A stretch of 32,517 bases of DNA from Lachnospiraceae bacterium (GCA_020859905.1 JAJBVI010000093.1:1-32517); one strand, 5' to 3'; shown: positions 10,445 to 19,207, counted from the first letter of the stretch. Numbers and translations are program-made. Notes: generated from the letters alone by a model not told the origin.

Positions 10445-10473
10445 TTTACACATGGCCGCATTTTTTTTATAAT
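10445..10473 (+). promoter_or_regulatory. Sigma-A-type promoter for thioesterase gene
   Basis: TTTACA - 17 nt - TATAAT. Confidence 0.65.
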
Positions 10474-10510
10474 GGGGAAGATGACGGGTGTACCCGTGGA
10501 ATTCACGGTC

Positions 10511-10552
10511 TGATTCGCCGCGCGGCGCGTCAGCATCTATGAAAGTCGATGA
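10511..10552 (-). repeat. Rep-A copy 6, inverted and diverged
   Basis: Reverse complement reads gtcATCGACTTTCATAGATGctgaCGCGCCGCGCGGCGaatca. Confidence 0.7.
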
Positions 10553-10572
10553 CAGCTTTGCATAAGTTCGAT
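10553..10572 (+). repeat. 20-nt perfect copy of a sequence inside the pcrA-upstream element
   Basis: cagctttgcataagttcgat also occurs at 28257-28276. Confidence 0.75.
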
Positions 10573-10595
10573 TACGGAAAAGGAGGTAACAGCAA

Positions 10596-10985
10596 ATGCT
10601 GGAAAAGGGAATCAGAGGAGAACAGAAGGTAGAAGTAGTGTATGAGAATACGGCGACTGCGGTGGGCAGCGGAGTCCTGAAGGTGTTTGCGACGCCGTGC
10701 ATGCTTGCACTGATGGAGAAAACGGCCTGCGACAGCGTCCTCCCGTATCTGGATGCCGGGAGCGGCACGGTCGGCACGCAGGTCGACATCAGACATCTGG
10801 CCGCGACGCCCATCGGGATGACGGTGCGCTGCGAGAGTGAGCTTCTCGAGGCGGACGGCCGCCGGCTGGTTTTCTCGGTGAAAGCCTATGACGACACCGG
10901 CCTGATCGGAGAGGGTACGCATGAACGTTTTATTGTGAATAATGAGAAATTCCAGAGTAAGGCGGACGCGAAGACCGCAGAATAG
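10596..10985 (+). CDS. Hotdog-fold thioesterase, FlK-like family
   Basis: 129 aa; VGSGVLKVFATPCMLALMEKTA, VGTQVDIRHLAATPIG pattern of FlK-like thioesterases. Confidence 0.88.
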   Translation: MLEKGIRGEQKVEVVYENTATAVGSGVLKVFATPCMLALMEKTACDSVLPYLDAGSGTVGTQVDIRHLAATPIGMTVRCESELLEADGRRLVFSVKAYDDTGLIGEGTHERFIVNNEKFQSKADAKTAE

Positions 10986-11032
10986 AAATGTTTGTGAGAA
11001 AACGGGATAACGATATTTGTCAGAAATCAGGA

Positions 11033-11061
11033 TTGACAAAAGACAGGATTGTATCTATTAT
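11033..11061 (+). promoter_or_regulatory. Sigma-A-type promoter for ispE-gntR with overlapping dyads
   Basis: TTGACA - 17 nt - TATTAT; overlapping ATTGTAT-n8-ATACAAT and adjacent GTATACATAATACAT. Confidence 0.65.
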
Positions 11062-11106
11062 AATACAATAGTTGTATACATAATACATATGGAATGAGGA
11101 AATGAC

Positions 11107-11979
11107 ATGGATGAGATCAGCTTAAAGGCTTTGGCGAAAATCAATCTGGGACTGGACGTGCTCGGACAGCGGGAGGACGGATATCACGAGGTGCGCATGG
11201 TCATGCAGTCGATTCATCTGTATGACCGGGTGGAGATTAAAAAGACCAGATCTCCGCACATACACGTACAGACGAACCTGTATTATCTGCCGGTGGATGA
11301 GAATAATCTCGTCTACAAAGCCGCTGCGCTGATGAAGGACGAGTTTAAGATCAGGGAGGGTGTGCGGATCACACTTCAGAAGTTTATCCCGGTGGCGGCG
11401 GGTATGGCGGGCGGGAGTTCGGATGCCGCGGCTGTTCTGGTCGGGATGAACCGGATGTTCCATCTCGGTCTGAAGCAGACGAAGCTGATGGAACTGGGTC
11501 TGAGGCTCGGCGCGGATGTGCCGTTCTGTGTCATGCGCGGTACTGCGCTGGCGGAAGGGATCGGTGAGAAGCTGACGGCTCTTCCTCCCATGCCGAAGTG
11601 TCCGGTTCTGATTGCGAAGCCCGCCGTTTCCGTTTCTACGAAAAATGTATACGATCAGCTGAAGCTGACGGAGGGGACAAAGCATCCGGATATCGACGGT
11701 ATTATCGTTCAGATCAAAGGTAAAAACCTCCGCGGCGTGGCTGACAGTATGGGCAATATCTTAGAGACCGTTTCTGTGCGGCAGTATCCGGTGATCCGGG
11801 AGATCAAATCTCTGATGAAGCATAACGGCGCCATGAATGCCATTATGAGCGGCAGCGGTCCCACCGTATTCGGCCTTTACCAGAGTGAGAAGGATATCCG
11901 GGGTGCGTATGATGCTCTGAAACAGTCCGGGCTTGCCAGGAATGTATATACATCAGAGATTCACAACAATCGCAGGTAA
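11107..11979 (+). CDS. ispE: 4-diphosphocytidyl-2-C-methyl-D-erythritol kinase
   Basis: KALAKINLGLDVLGQREDGYHEV, PVAAGMAGGSSDAAAVL, GADVPFC, MSGSGPTVFGL motifs. Confidence 0.97.
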   Translation: MDEISLKALAKINLGLDVLGQREDGYHEVRMVMQSIHLYDRVEIKKTRSPHIHVQTNLYYLPVDENNLVYKAAALMKDEFKIREGVRITLQKFIPVAAGMAGGSSDAAAVLVGMNRMFHLGLKQTKLMELGLRLGADVPFCVMRGTALAEGIGEKLTALPPMPKCPVLIAKPAVSVSTKNVYDQLKLTEGTKHPDIDGIIVQIKGKNLRGVADSMGNILETVSVRQYPVIREIKSLMKHNGAMNAIMSGSGPTVFGLYQSEKDIRGAYDALKQSGLARNVYTSEIHNNRR

Positions 11980-12118
11980 CAGACGCGGTGTTTGGACAGA
12001 TTCATCCATAAAAGTTCAGAGACGGAGTTTTTACGGGTATTGGGGAAGAGGTCAGATTGCTTCCTGAAAGACTGCCTGCATATGGCTTTTATGGATATTG
12101 GGGAAAGGGGACAAAAGG

Positions 12119-12793
12119 ATGACTGACAATCTGGAATTGCAGACGGCTGCTTATCTGCCGCTGCGCGATGTGGTTTTTCAGACACTTCGCACGGCGATTC
12201 TGAAAGGAGATCTGAAGCCGGGAGAACGGTTGATGGAGCTGCAGCTCGCATCAAAGCTGGGGGTCAGCCGCACGCCGATCCGGGAGGCCATCCGCATGCT
12301 GGAGCAGGAGGGGCTGGCGGTTATGATTCCGCGCAAGGGTGCGGAGGTGGCGCGCATGACAGAGAAGGATATGGAGGATGTACTTCAGATCCGCTGCTCT
12401 CTGGAGGAACTGGCGGTTCGTCTGGCCTGCCGGAGCATCACGCAGATGGAGATGCAGGAGCTGCGCGTTGCCATGGAGCAGTTCCGGGAAAAGACGAACA
12501 CCGATGATATCGCGGTGATCGCGCAGGCGGACGTGAATTTCCATGATGTTCTTTACAGGTCCGCGGACAATCCGAAGCTGCTGGGACTTCTGAATAATCT
12601 GCGCGAGCAGATGTACCGGTACCGTGTGGAGTATCTGAAGAATCCGTCCATTTATCCGCAGCTGATCTCGGAGCATTACCGGCTGTACGAGGCAGTGCGG
12701 GGTAAGGACGAAGAGAAAGCGGCGGCGTATACCAGAAAGCATCTGGAAAACCAGGCGGAGAGTATGAAAAAGGTAATCCGGGAACAGGAGTGA
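12119..12793 (+). CDS. GntR-family transcriptional regulator (FCD/FadR-type)
   Basis: LRDVVFQTLRTAILKGDLKPGERLMELQLASKLGVSRTPIREAIRMLEQEGL winged helix plus FCD-like helical domain. Track start is 12098. Confidence 0.94.
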   Translation: MTDNLELQTAAYLPLRDVVFQTLRTAILKGDLKPGERLMELQLASKLGVSRTPIREAIRMLEQEGLAVMIPRKGAEVARMTEKDMEDVLQIRCSLEELAVRLACRSITQMEMQELRVAMEQFREKTNTDDIAVIAQADVNFHDVLYRSADNPKLLGLLNNLREQMYRYRVEYLKNPSIYPQLISEHYRLYEAVRGKDEEKAAAYTRKHLENQAESMKKVIREQE

Positions 12794-12835
12794 CCTTACA
12801 CGAGCCGCGTGCTTTTGCCCAAAAAGAACATTGAG

Positions 12836-12867
12836 CCGGGTGATTTTGTACAGAATCACCCGGTTTT
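12836..12867 (+). terminator. Intrinsic terminator after gntR
   Basis: CCGGGTGATT-ttgtacag-AATCACCCGG followed by TTTT. Confidence 0.8.
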
Positions 12868-12897
12868 GAATATTTGTAGATAAATGTGTATATAATA
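12868..12897 (+). promoter_or_regulatory. Candidate sigma-G-like promoter for the ger genes
   Basis: GAATA - 18 nt - TATAATA; six of seven -10 positions fit CATNHTA as recalled. Confidence 0.4.
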
Positions 12898-12906
12898 GAC
12901 GGAGCA

Positions 12907-12958
12907 ATCGACTTTCATAGATGTTGGCGCGCTGCGACAGCAGCGCATGGGGGTTTAT
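12907..12958 (+). repeat. Rep-A copy 2
   Basis: atcgactttcatagatgttggcgcgctgcgacagcagcgcatgggggtttat. Confidence 0.85.
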
Positions 12959-14446
12959 ATGGAAAATCAGGCTGTTTCCGAAAAACTGGATGAAAATATC
13001 GCGTGGTGGGAAGCGCAGTTTTCCGACTGCGCGGACATCAAGAAGATCAGCATGCGTCTGGGCAGGGATATGGATGTGTGCGCTTATCTGACTTACATTG
13101 AGGTGACCGGCGGGAGCAGTATGCTTGAAAAAAGCACACTGGGGAATCTGATCTCGAGTCTTTGCCGGCTTCCGGGCGATGAGGTGATTGAGAAGGTACG
13201 GGAAAACGGGATGGGCATCTCGGATGTCGTTCCGTTTGCGACGATGGCGGAGGCGGCCGACGGGATGCTGGCGGGGGAATGCATTCTGTTCATCGACGGG
13301 TTTGACCGGGCGGTGAAAATTCCGGACAAGGGTTACCCGTCTATGTCCCTGCAGGAAGTGGAATCGGAGAAATCGGTTCGGGGAAGCAATGAGAAATTTT
13401 CCAACTCCGTGAAGCAGAACGCGGCGCTGATCCGGAAACGCATCCGCTCCCCCGAGGTGCGGGTGAGACAGAAAAAGGCGGGCGTGCGTTCCAATACGAC
13501 GCTGTATATCATGTATTATGAAGGACTGATCTATCCCGAGTTTCTGGAAGAGATGGAACGGAGGCTGGAAAGCTTTTCGGTAGACGGGGTGCAGGACGCG
13601 GGCGTCGTACAGCAGCTCTCGGAGAAATACTGGTATTCGCCGTTTCCGCAGTTTCAGGTGACGGAACGCCCGGACAGGGCGGCCATGGCGCTGCTGGAGG
13701 GGCGAATGGCGGTACTCACGGATAATTCCCCGGAGGCGCTGATTTTCCCGACGGATTACAATTCGTTCATTAAGACCGCGGATGATTATTACAGCCGCTG
13801 GGAGATCGCCTCGTTCACGAGGATCCTGCGCTATGTCGCTTCGTTTTTCGCCATGGTGCTGCCGGGACTGTATCTGGCGGTGACAAATTTTCATACACAG
13901 GTGCTGCCGACGAAGCTGCTGCTTTCTTTTGCCGCCGCACGGCAGGGTGTGCCGTTCCCGGGCGTCGTTGAGATCCTTTTGATGGAACTGTCCTTTGAAC
14001 TGCTGCGGGAAGCGGGCGTGCGTCTGCCAGGAGCCCTGGGCAATACGATCGGTATTGTGGGCGGACTGATTATAGGACAGGCTGCGGTGGACGCCAATAT
14101 CGTCAGCCCGATGGTGGTGATCATTGTCGCCTTCACGGCGCTGTGCTCCTTCGCCATCCCGAATGAGGATTTCGCGACCGCGTTCCGGCTGCAGAAATTC
14201 GTATTCATCGGGCTGTGTGCGGCCTGGGGATACTACGGATTCCTGATCGGTCTGCTGTTTGTGCTGATCCATCTGGCGCAGCTGGAGAGCTTCGGCATGC
14301 CGTATTTTACGCCGTTTGTCGGCGCGGATCTGAATGAAAACGCGGATGAGGAGGATACGTTCGTCCGCCCTCCTTCGGAACTCCTGAAACGCCGGCCGGT
14401 CTACGCGAACCGGAAAAACCGGGTGCGTCTGCGGATACGGAAGTGA
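12959..14446 (+). CDS. Spore germination protein, GerA family
   Basis: GerA-type sequence (YIMYYEGLIYPEFLEEMERRLESF, EGRMAVLTDNSPEALIFPTDYNSFIKTADDYYSRWE, ELLREAGVRLPGALGNTIGIVGGLIIGQAAV). Track start 12947 lies within Rep-A; ATG 12959 is an alternative. Confidence 0.94.
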   Translation: MENQAVSEKLDENIAWWEAQFSDCADIKKISMRLGRDMDVCAYLTYIEVTGGSSMLEKSTLGNLISSLCRLPGDEVIEKVRENGMGISDVVPFATMAEAADGMLAGECILFIDGFDRAVKIPDKGYPSMSLQEVESEKSVRGSNEKFSNSVKQNAALIRKRIRSPEVRVRQKKAGVRSNTTLYIMYYEGLIYPEFLEEMERRLESFSVDGVQDAGVVQQLSEKYWYSPFPQFQVTERPDRAAMALLEGRMAVLTDNSPEALIFPTDYNSFIKTADDYYSRWEIASFTRILRYVASFFAMVLPGLYLAVTNFHTQVLPTKLLLSFAAARQGVPFPGVVEILLMELSFELLREAGVRLPGALGNTIGIVGGLIIGQAAVDANIVSPMVVIIVAFTALCSFAIPNEDFATAFRLQKFVFIGLCAAWGYYGFLIGLLFVLIHLAQLESFGMPYFTPFVGADLNENADEEDTFVRPPSELLKRRPVYANRKNRVRLRIRK

Positions 14447-14560
14447 GAGCCGGGCTGTGCAGGCCGGAAGAGGCGCAGATGGCTGCGGATACGAAAATGA
14501 AGAGTGGGCTGTGCGAACCGGGAAACCGGGAGCGGCAGCGGATATGAAGTATGGGAAGAA
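14406..14560 (+). repeat. Degenerate tandem repeat, ~54-nt unit, spanning the gerA stop codon
   Basis: Units begin near 14406, 14460 and 14514 (gcgaaccggaaaaaccggg...ctgcggatacggaagtgag... / ...ctgcggatacgaaaatgaagagtgggctgt / gcgaaccgggaaaccggg...agcggatatgaagtatggg). Confidence 0.75.
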
Positions 14561-14608
14561 ACGAAGACATAGCGGCGAAACTCTACCGGGAGAAAATAAG
14601 GAGGCAGC

Positions 14609-15769
14609 ATGAAACAGGAAGACAGCGGTGCTGTGTTTGACTCAGCACACACGATTTTCTCACAGAACCATAAAATCTCACCGCGGCAGATCCGGCGTGC
14701 GCTGACCCTGGAGCTGTTCGGGGTCAGCAGCCTGCTGCTGCCGCCTTACCTCGCGGGAACGGGCGGAATCCTCGGGGCGGCGGCGCTGATTGTCGGGGCG
14801 GCCGGAGCCTGTGCGCTGGTGTGCGTGTGGGATCAACTGTCAGAGCACTGTGATTTTGAGGGAAATGAGATTGCGCGGGACAGAACAGGATTATTCCGTG
14901 CCGGGCTCCTGCGCAGGATTCTGCTGCTGCTTGCGGGAATCGGCCTGCTGGAACTGGCCGGGTATGTCCTTTACCTGCTGACAGTACTCCTTCGTGAGCA
15001 GCTGCTGACGGAACGGTATGAAGCGGCAATCCTGATCACATTGACGGCGGCGGGGATTTTCGGCCTCCGCAAAGGGCTGGAATTGAGAATCCGCGTCTAC
15101 GAGGTTCTGTTCTGGTTCCTGATCGTGCCGCTTGTCATCATGCTGATCTTGGCCTGTTTCAGCGTTCACCCCCGGTACTGGACGATCACATCCTTTTCCG
15201 GTCCGGGATTCCTGAAAGGCTGCGGGATTTCTTTTCTGTTTTTTTCCGCCGCATCGCTGATCCTGTTTTTCAAACCTCATTGCAGCCAGCCGAAAAAAGC
15301 GATACAGAGCGCGAGGCGGAGTATTCTTCTGGCGCTGGTCCTGAATGCGGCCGTGTATCTGATCCTGATCGGAGTATTTCAGGATGCGCTTCTGGCAGAA
15401 CTGGAATTCCCGGTCATTCTCCTGATGGCGGTTGTGAAGCTGCCGGGAAAATTTTTCGAGCGTCAGGACGCGTGGATGATCGGCATCTGGTTTTTCTGCC
15501 TGTTTGCCCTGTTTCACTCCCTGCTGTATTACGGGAGCCGGACGGTGCAAAACGCGTTCCGAAAAAAAGATGCGCCGGAACAGGGAGGTATCCCGGTCTC
15601 CGGCGGCATCTGCGGGGCGGCTGTCTTTATCAGTGCGGTGCTGCTGCTGGGCAATGAGGCGCTGGCCGGGCGCTGTCTGAGCGTGCTGTTAAGCGTGGTC
15701 GGACCGCTGCTGCTGGTTCTGCCGTTTTTATATTTCTTTCTTTCAGAAAAGGCGCGGAAAACCGGCTGA
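14609..15769 (+). CDS. Spore germination permease, GerB/endospore germination permease family
   Basis: Multi-TM 386-aa protein immediately after GerA and before GerC-like lipoprotein; KISPRQIRRALTLELFGVSSLLLPPYLA N-terminus. Confidence 0.85.
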   Translation: MKQEDSGAVFDSAHTIFSQNHKISPRQIRRALTLELFGVSSLLLPPYLAGTGGILGAAALIVGAAGACALVCVWDQLSEHCDFEGNEIARDRTGLFRAGLLRRILLLLAGIGLLELAGYVLYLLTVLLREQLLTERYEAAILITLTAAGIFGLRKGLELRIRVYEVLFWFLIVPLVIMLILACFSVHPRYWTITSFSGPGFLKGCGISFLFFSAASLILFFKPHCSQPKKAIQSARRSILLALVLNAAVYLILIGVFQDALLAELEFPVILLMAVVKLPGKFFERQDAWMIGIWFFCLFALFHSLLYYGSRTVQNAFRKKDAPEQGGIPVSGGICGAAVFISAVLLLGNEALAGRCLSVLLSVVGPLLLVLPFLYFFLSEKARKTG

Positions 15770-15962
15770 TCCGACATCCGGCGGACGTTCGTTTCCGCAA
15801 GGGATGCCTTCGGTGCGGCGCGGACCGAAACGAAGTGCAGACCAACGTGAACGCGGCGGATGGCGGGTGGGTGAACAAAAAGCTGATCCGGCATCCGATG
15901 GACATCTGTTCAGCGCCTGCCGGAGTGCATAAAACTCGAAGAGCGGATCAGTGAGATACAAG

Positions 15963-16673
15963 GGGGTATGCATGAGGAAATGGATTTTTATGATATGTAT
16001 GATTCTGCCGCTCAGCCTTGCCGGGTGCGTGAGCAATGAGGTGGAGAGCAACGCGTTTCCGCTGGCGATCGGCATTGCGGCGGAGCAGGACGGAGGGTTC
16101 CATATGTATGTGGCTTACCCTGACCTGGAGGATCCGGACGCGGCGGAAGACGCGCTTTCAAAGGACGCGTACTGGGATGAGAGTCTGGAAAATCTGACAG
16201 AGGGGACAGAACTGATGTCAAAAGTAAGCAGCCGGAATGTGGACATGAATCATCTGAAGGTGCTGATCCTGGACAGCCGGATGCTGGATGGCGGCACAAA
16301 TGCGGACTGCCTGATCCAATATTTTCGCGAAGAAAAAGATATCGCATGGAACGCGTATGTGCTTTTGGCGGACGCGGAGATGGAAGACCTTTTTTCGGAT
16401 GAGGTACAGATAAATGCCTGTCTCGGAATCTATCTGGAGGATCTGATCGAGGGCTGGGAGGATATAAAATCAGGCTCTCTGGTCACGGTGGGCAGTCTGG
16501 TAAGCCAGTATTATAACGAAAATGAAACGCTGCTGGTTCCTGTGGCCGGCATAGAGGAAAGTCAGCCTGTCGTGGAAAATTTTGCGGCGGTGAGCGGTCT
16601 GCGTGTGACCGGGGAGCAGAGTATGGAAGAGGTGTTTGCGTCCCATGACAGCCTGATCCTGTTCGAGGGCTGA
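15963..16673 (+). CDS. Short Ger(x)C-like spore germination lipoprotein
   Basis: Lipobox-like LPLSLAGC, then EVESNAFPLAIGIAAEQ and NVDMNHLKVLIL; track start 15951 is in frame, ATG 15972 (MRKWIFM) also possible. Confidence 0.75.
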   Translation, partial: GVCMRKWIFMICMILPLSLAGCVSNEVESNAFPLAIGIAAEQDGGFHMYVAYPDLEDPDAAEDALSKDAYWDESLENLTEGTELMSKVSSRNVDMNHLKVLILDSRMLDGGTNADCLIQYFREEKDIAWNAYVLLADAEMEDLFSDEVQINACLGIYLEDLIEGWEDIKSGSLVTVGSLVSQYYNENETLLVPVAGIEESQPVVENFAAVSGLRVTGEQSMEEVFASHDSLILFEG

Positions 16674-16766
16674 GTTCCTGTCACACAGCGGAAATGTGTG
16701 ATGTAGTATTCTGTGTGTGCTAATATCAAATCCGGCTGAGTCCCTGTCACACAGCGGAAATGTGTG
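16668..16766 (+). repeat. Two-copy direct repeat containing a hairpin, spanning the gerC-like stop codon
   Basis: ggctgagttcctgtcacacagcggaaatgtgtg at 16668 and ggctgagtccctgtcacacagcggaaatgtgtg at 16734; inner CACACA...TGTGTG. Confidence 0.85.
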
Positions 16767-16970
16767 TTCTGAGGATTGCGGGGACGGTTTTTAAGAACAA
16801 CCCGCGGCAACGGATCTTTTGAAATCCGGCATCATCTGAATAACCCGGGAAAATCCGGCAATACTTCATCATGTGCAGACATGCGGCACCGGAATGAAGA
16901 TCTGTTTGAAAGAAAGCGGACGCTCATTCTTATTTGTGCCGCAAAAAAAGTGTCGGAATGGAGATCAATT

Positions 16971-17579
16971 ATGAAGAAATATGTAGTCGGAACCCTGGCA
17001 GCGGCATTTTGCTGTGTGCTGCTTTCGGGAATCATACAGGCACGGTCACTGCAGCGGGGTATTTCAGATAAAATTCTGCGTTTTCACGTGCTGGCAAACA
17101 GTGACAGCAGCGCCGATCAGGCGCTCAAACTGAAGGTGCGCGATGAGGTGGGGGCTTACCTGTCCGCACAGCTTAACGCCGCCGAATCTCTGCAGGAAAG
17201 TGAAACAATCGTGCTGGAAAACCTGACTGAAATCGAGCAGGCCGCTTCGGAGCTGATACAGGAAGAAGGCTATGATTACGCGGTGGCTGCTTCTCTGGAA
17301 ACCTGTCTTTTTCCGGAAAAAACATACGGTATCTATACTTTCCCGGCGGGTAATTATGAGGCGCTCCGGGTGGTGATCGGGGATGGAGCCGGGCAGAACT
17401 GGTGGTGTGTCCTGTATCCGAATCTGTGCTTCGCGGGAAGCATGTATGCGGTAGATGAGACATCCGGAGAAGAATTGAGTGCGGAGTTGACAAATGAGGA
17501 GTATGCGGCAATTCTGGGAAACGGGGATTATGAAGTGAGTTTTAAGATATTGAAATTTATGAATCGCCTTGTGGAATAA
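16971..17579 (+). CDS. spoIIR: Stage II sporulation protein R
   Basis: ILRFHVLANSDSSADQALKLKVRDEVGAYL and GAGQNWWCVLYPNLCF motifs; ATG 16971 (MKKYVVGTL) begins a signal-like N-terminus (track start 16776). Confidence 0.94.
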   Translation: MKKYVVGTLAAAFCCVLLSGIIQARSLQRGISDKILRFHVLANSDSSADQALKLKVRDEVGAYLSAQLNAAESLQESETIVLENLTEIEQAASELIQEEGYDYAVAASLETCLFPEKTYGIYTFPAGNYEALRVVIGDGAGQNWWCVLYPNLCFAGSMYAVDETSGEELSAELTNEEYAAILGNGDYEVSFKILKFMNRLVE

Positions 17580-17603
17580 TCTCGTCTGTTATTAAAAATC
17601 CCC

Positions 17604-17632
17604 TTTACACTTTATCAGATTTTCTTTATAAT
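17604..17632 (+). promoter_or_regulatory. Sigma-A-type promoter for murI
   Basis: TTTACA - 17 nt - TATAAT. Confidence 0.7.
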
Positions 17633-17656
17633 GAACTGGCAAATAACGCGGAACAG

Positions 17657-17688
17657 AGATATTGGCGCGCTGCGTCAGCAGCGCATCG
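17657..17688 (+). repeat. Rep-A copy 3 (hairpin core)
   Basis: gatattggcgcgctgcgtcagcagcgcatcg. Confidence 0.7.
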
Positions 17689-17784
17689 AAGCGTTCAGAG
17701 CAGACATGTGCCGGATGTGTCAGGAGACCAGATGGCGGACTGTGAGCTCTCAATGAGAGTTATGCCTGGAACGGAGGGTCAGGA

Positions 17785-18621
17785 ATGGAGATTATCATGA
17801 AAGATATAAAATATGCCCCCATCGGCGTGTTTGACTCCGGTGTGGGCGGTCTGACCGTGGCGCGGGAGATCATGCGCCAGATCCCGGACGAGCGCATTGT
17901 TTATTTCGGGGACACGGCACGCGTCCCTTATGGAAGCAAATCGCAGGATACGATCATCCGCTTTTCGCGCCAGATTGTACATTTTCTGAGGACGAAGGGC
18001 GTGAAGGCGGTGGTGGTCGCCTGCAATACGGCCAGCGCACTGGCGCTGGAGACCCTGCAGCCGGAGCTGGACATCCCGATCATCGGTGTGGTGACGCCCG
18101 GGGCGAAGGTGGCCGCGGAGACGACCGTGAACGGCAAGATCGGCGTGATCGCCACGGAGAGTACGATCGAGAGTCAGCTGTATACAAAGGTGATCCGTTC
18201 TCATAACCCGCGCGCGCAGGTGTTTGGGAAGGCATGTCCGCTGTTCTGCCCGCTGGTGGAGGAGGGATGGCTGAAGGATCCGGTGACTGTGGAGGTGGCG
18301 AACCGTTATCTGGAACCGCTTCTGGCGACGGGGATCGATACGCTGGTCATGGGGTGCACGCATTATCCGCTGCTCCGCGGTACACTGCACCAGATTATGG
18401 GTGAGAAGGTGACGCTCGTGAATCCCGCCTATGAGACGGCGCGGGAGCTGAAATGCCTCCTGGAGGAGGAGGGCATCTCGAATGACGGCATGAAGCCCGT
18501 GAAAGAGAATATGCATCAGTTCTATGTCAGCGACGCGGCGAACAAGTTCCGGCAGTTTGCGAACTCAATTCTCCCGTTCGGCGTGGACACGACGCAGCTG
18601 ATCCATATTGAGGATTACTAA
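17785..18621 (+). CDS. murI: Glutamate racemase
   Basis: IGVFDSGVGGLTVAREI, YFGDTARVPYGSKS, ACNTASA, GCTHYPLL motifs. Confidence 0.97.
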   Translation: MEIIMKDIKYAPIGVFDSGVGGLTVAREIMRQIPDERIVYFGDTARVPYGSKSQDTIIRFSRQIVHFLRTKGVKAVVVACNTASALALETLQPELDIPIIGVVTPGAKVAAETTVNGKIGVIATESTIESQLYTKVIRSHNPRAQVFGKACPLFCPLVEEGWLKDPVTVEVANRYLEPLLATGIDTLVMGCTHYPLLRGTLHQIMGEKVTLVNPAYETARELKCLLEEEGISNDGMKPVKENMHQFYVSDAANKFRQFANSILPFGVDTTQLIHIEDY

Positions 18622-18623
18622 AA

Positions 18624-18656
18624 AACCGGAGCAGGCCGTTTTTGCCTGCTCCGGTT
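18624..18656. terminator. Hairpin terminator after murI
   Basis: AACCGGAGCAGGC-cgttttt-GCCTGCTCCGGTT. Confidence 0.75.
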
Positions 18657-18663
18657 AATATTG

Positions 18664-18753
18664 CACAGGGGCGCGTAAGGAAATTTTGCAGCGTGTGCTG
18701 CATGCGCCCTGCGCGGCGAGCATGAGGAAAAAGCTGCCTCCTGCTCGATATTC
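18664..18753 (+). repeat. Rep-B copy 3
   Basis: gcacaggggcgcgtaaggaaattttgcagcgtgtgctgcatgcgccctgcgcggcgagcatgaggaaaaagctgcctcctgctcgata, between convergent genes. Confidence 0.87.
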
Positions 18754-18763
18754 AGCAGATTGT

Positions 18764-19207
18764 CTACCGCCCTCCCATGAAACGGGAGAGGAGACCCTTT
18801 TTCTTCTCCGGCTTGTCCAGAGGACCGCGGATGCCGCGGACATCTGTGATGTAGATGCCGGAGACGGTGGCTTTTACTTCCTTTTTGACAGGAATGTAAT
18901 CAAATATATCCGCGTCCGCTACCATGGTGAAGATCTTTGGACCGATCTTTACTTTTACTATGGGGAGTTTGGAACGCTTTGAGTACCATGGCGCCTCGTC
19001 GATCACCTGTCTGGGAAGACCGGAATCCTTCAGCCGCATTTTCTTTTTATCGATGATGAGCATCGTGCAGTTCTGCTTCATCTCGTCGATGGCTGCCTGC
19101 TGTTCATCCCGCTTCTTTTCATTTCTTTTTGCGAGAAGATAAAGAGCAATGATCATTGCGACAAGCGCCGCTATGACAACAATTACTATGATAATTCTGG
19201 TATTCAC
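18764..19207 (-). CDS. Small membrane-anchored protein of unknown function
   Basis: Minus-strand ORF with N-terminal TM segment (IIIVIVVIAALVAMIIALYLL) and a basic C-terminus; GTG start at 19207 preceded by ggaggcgg (track ATG 19285). Confidence 0.75.
   Translation of the reverse strand: MNTRIIIVIVVIAALVAMIIALYLLAKRNEKKRDEQQAAIDEMKQNCTMLIIDKKKMRLKDSGLPRQVIDEAPWYSKRSKLPIVKVKIGPKIFTMVADADIFDYIPVKKEVKATVSGIYITDVRGIRGPLDKPEKKKGLLSRFMGGR

Noticed and set aside
12251-14272. 673-aa minus-strand ORF antisense to gntR and gerA
   Set aside because: Shadow ORF: the opposite strand encodes two well recognised proteins, and the antisense translation is His/Arg/Gln-rich with no recognisable domain.
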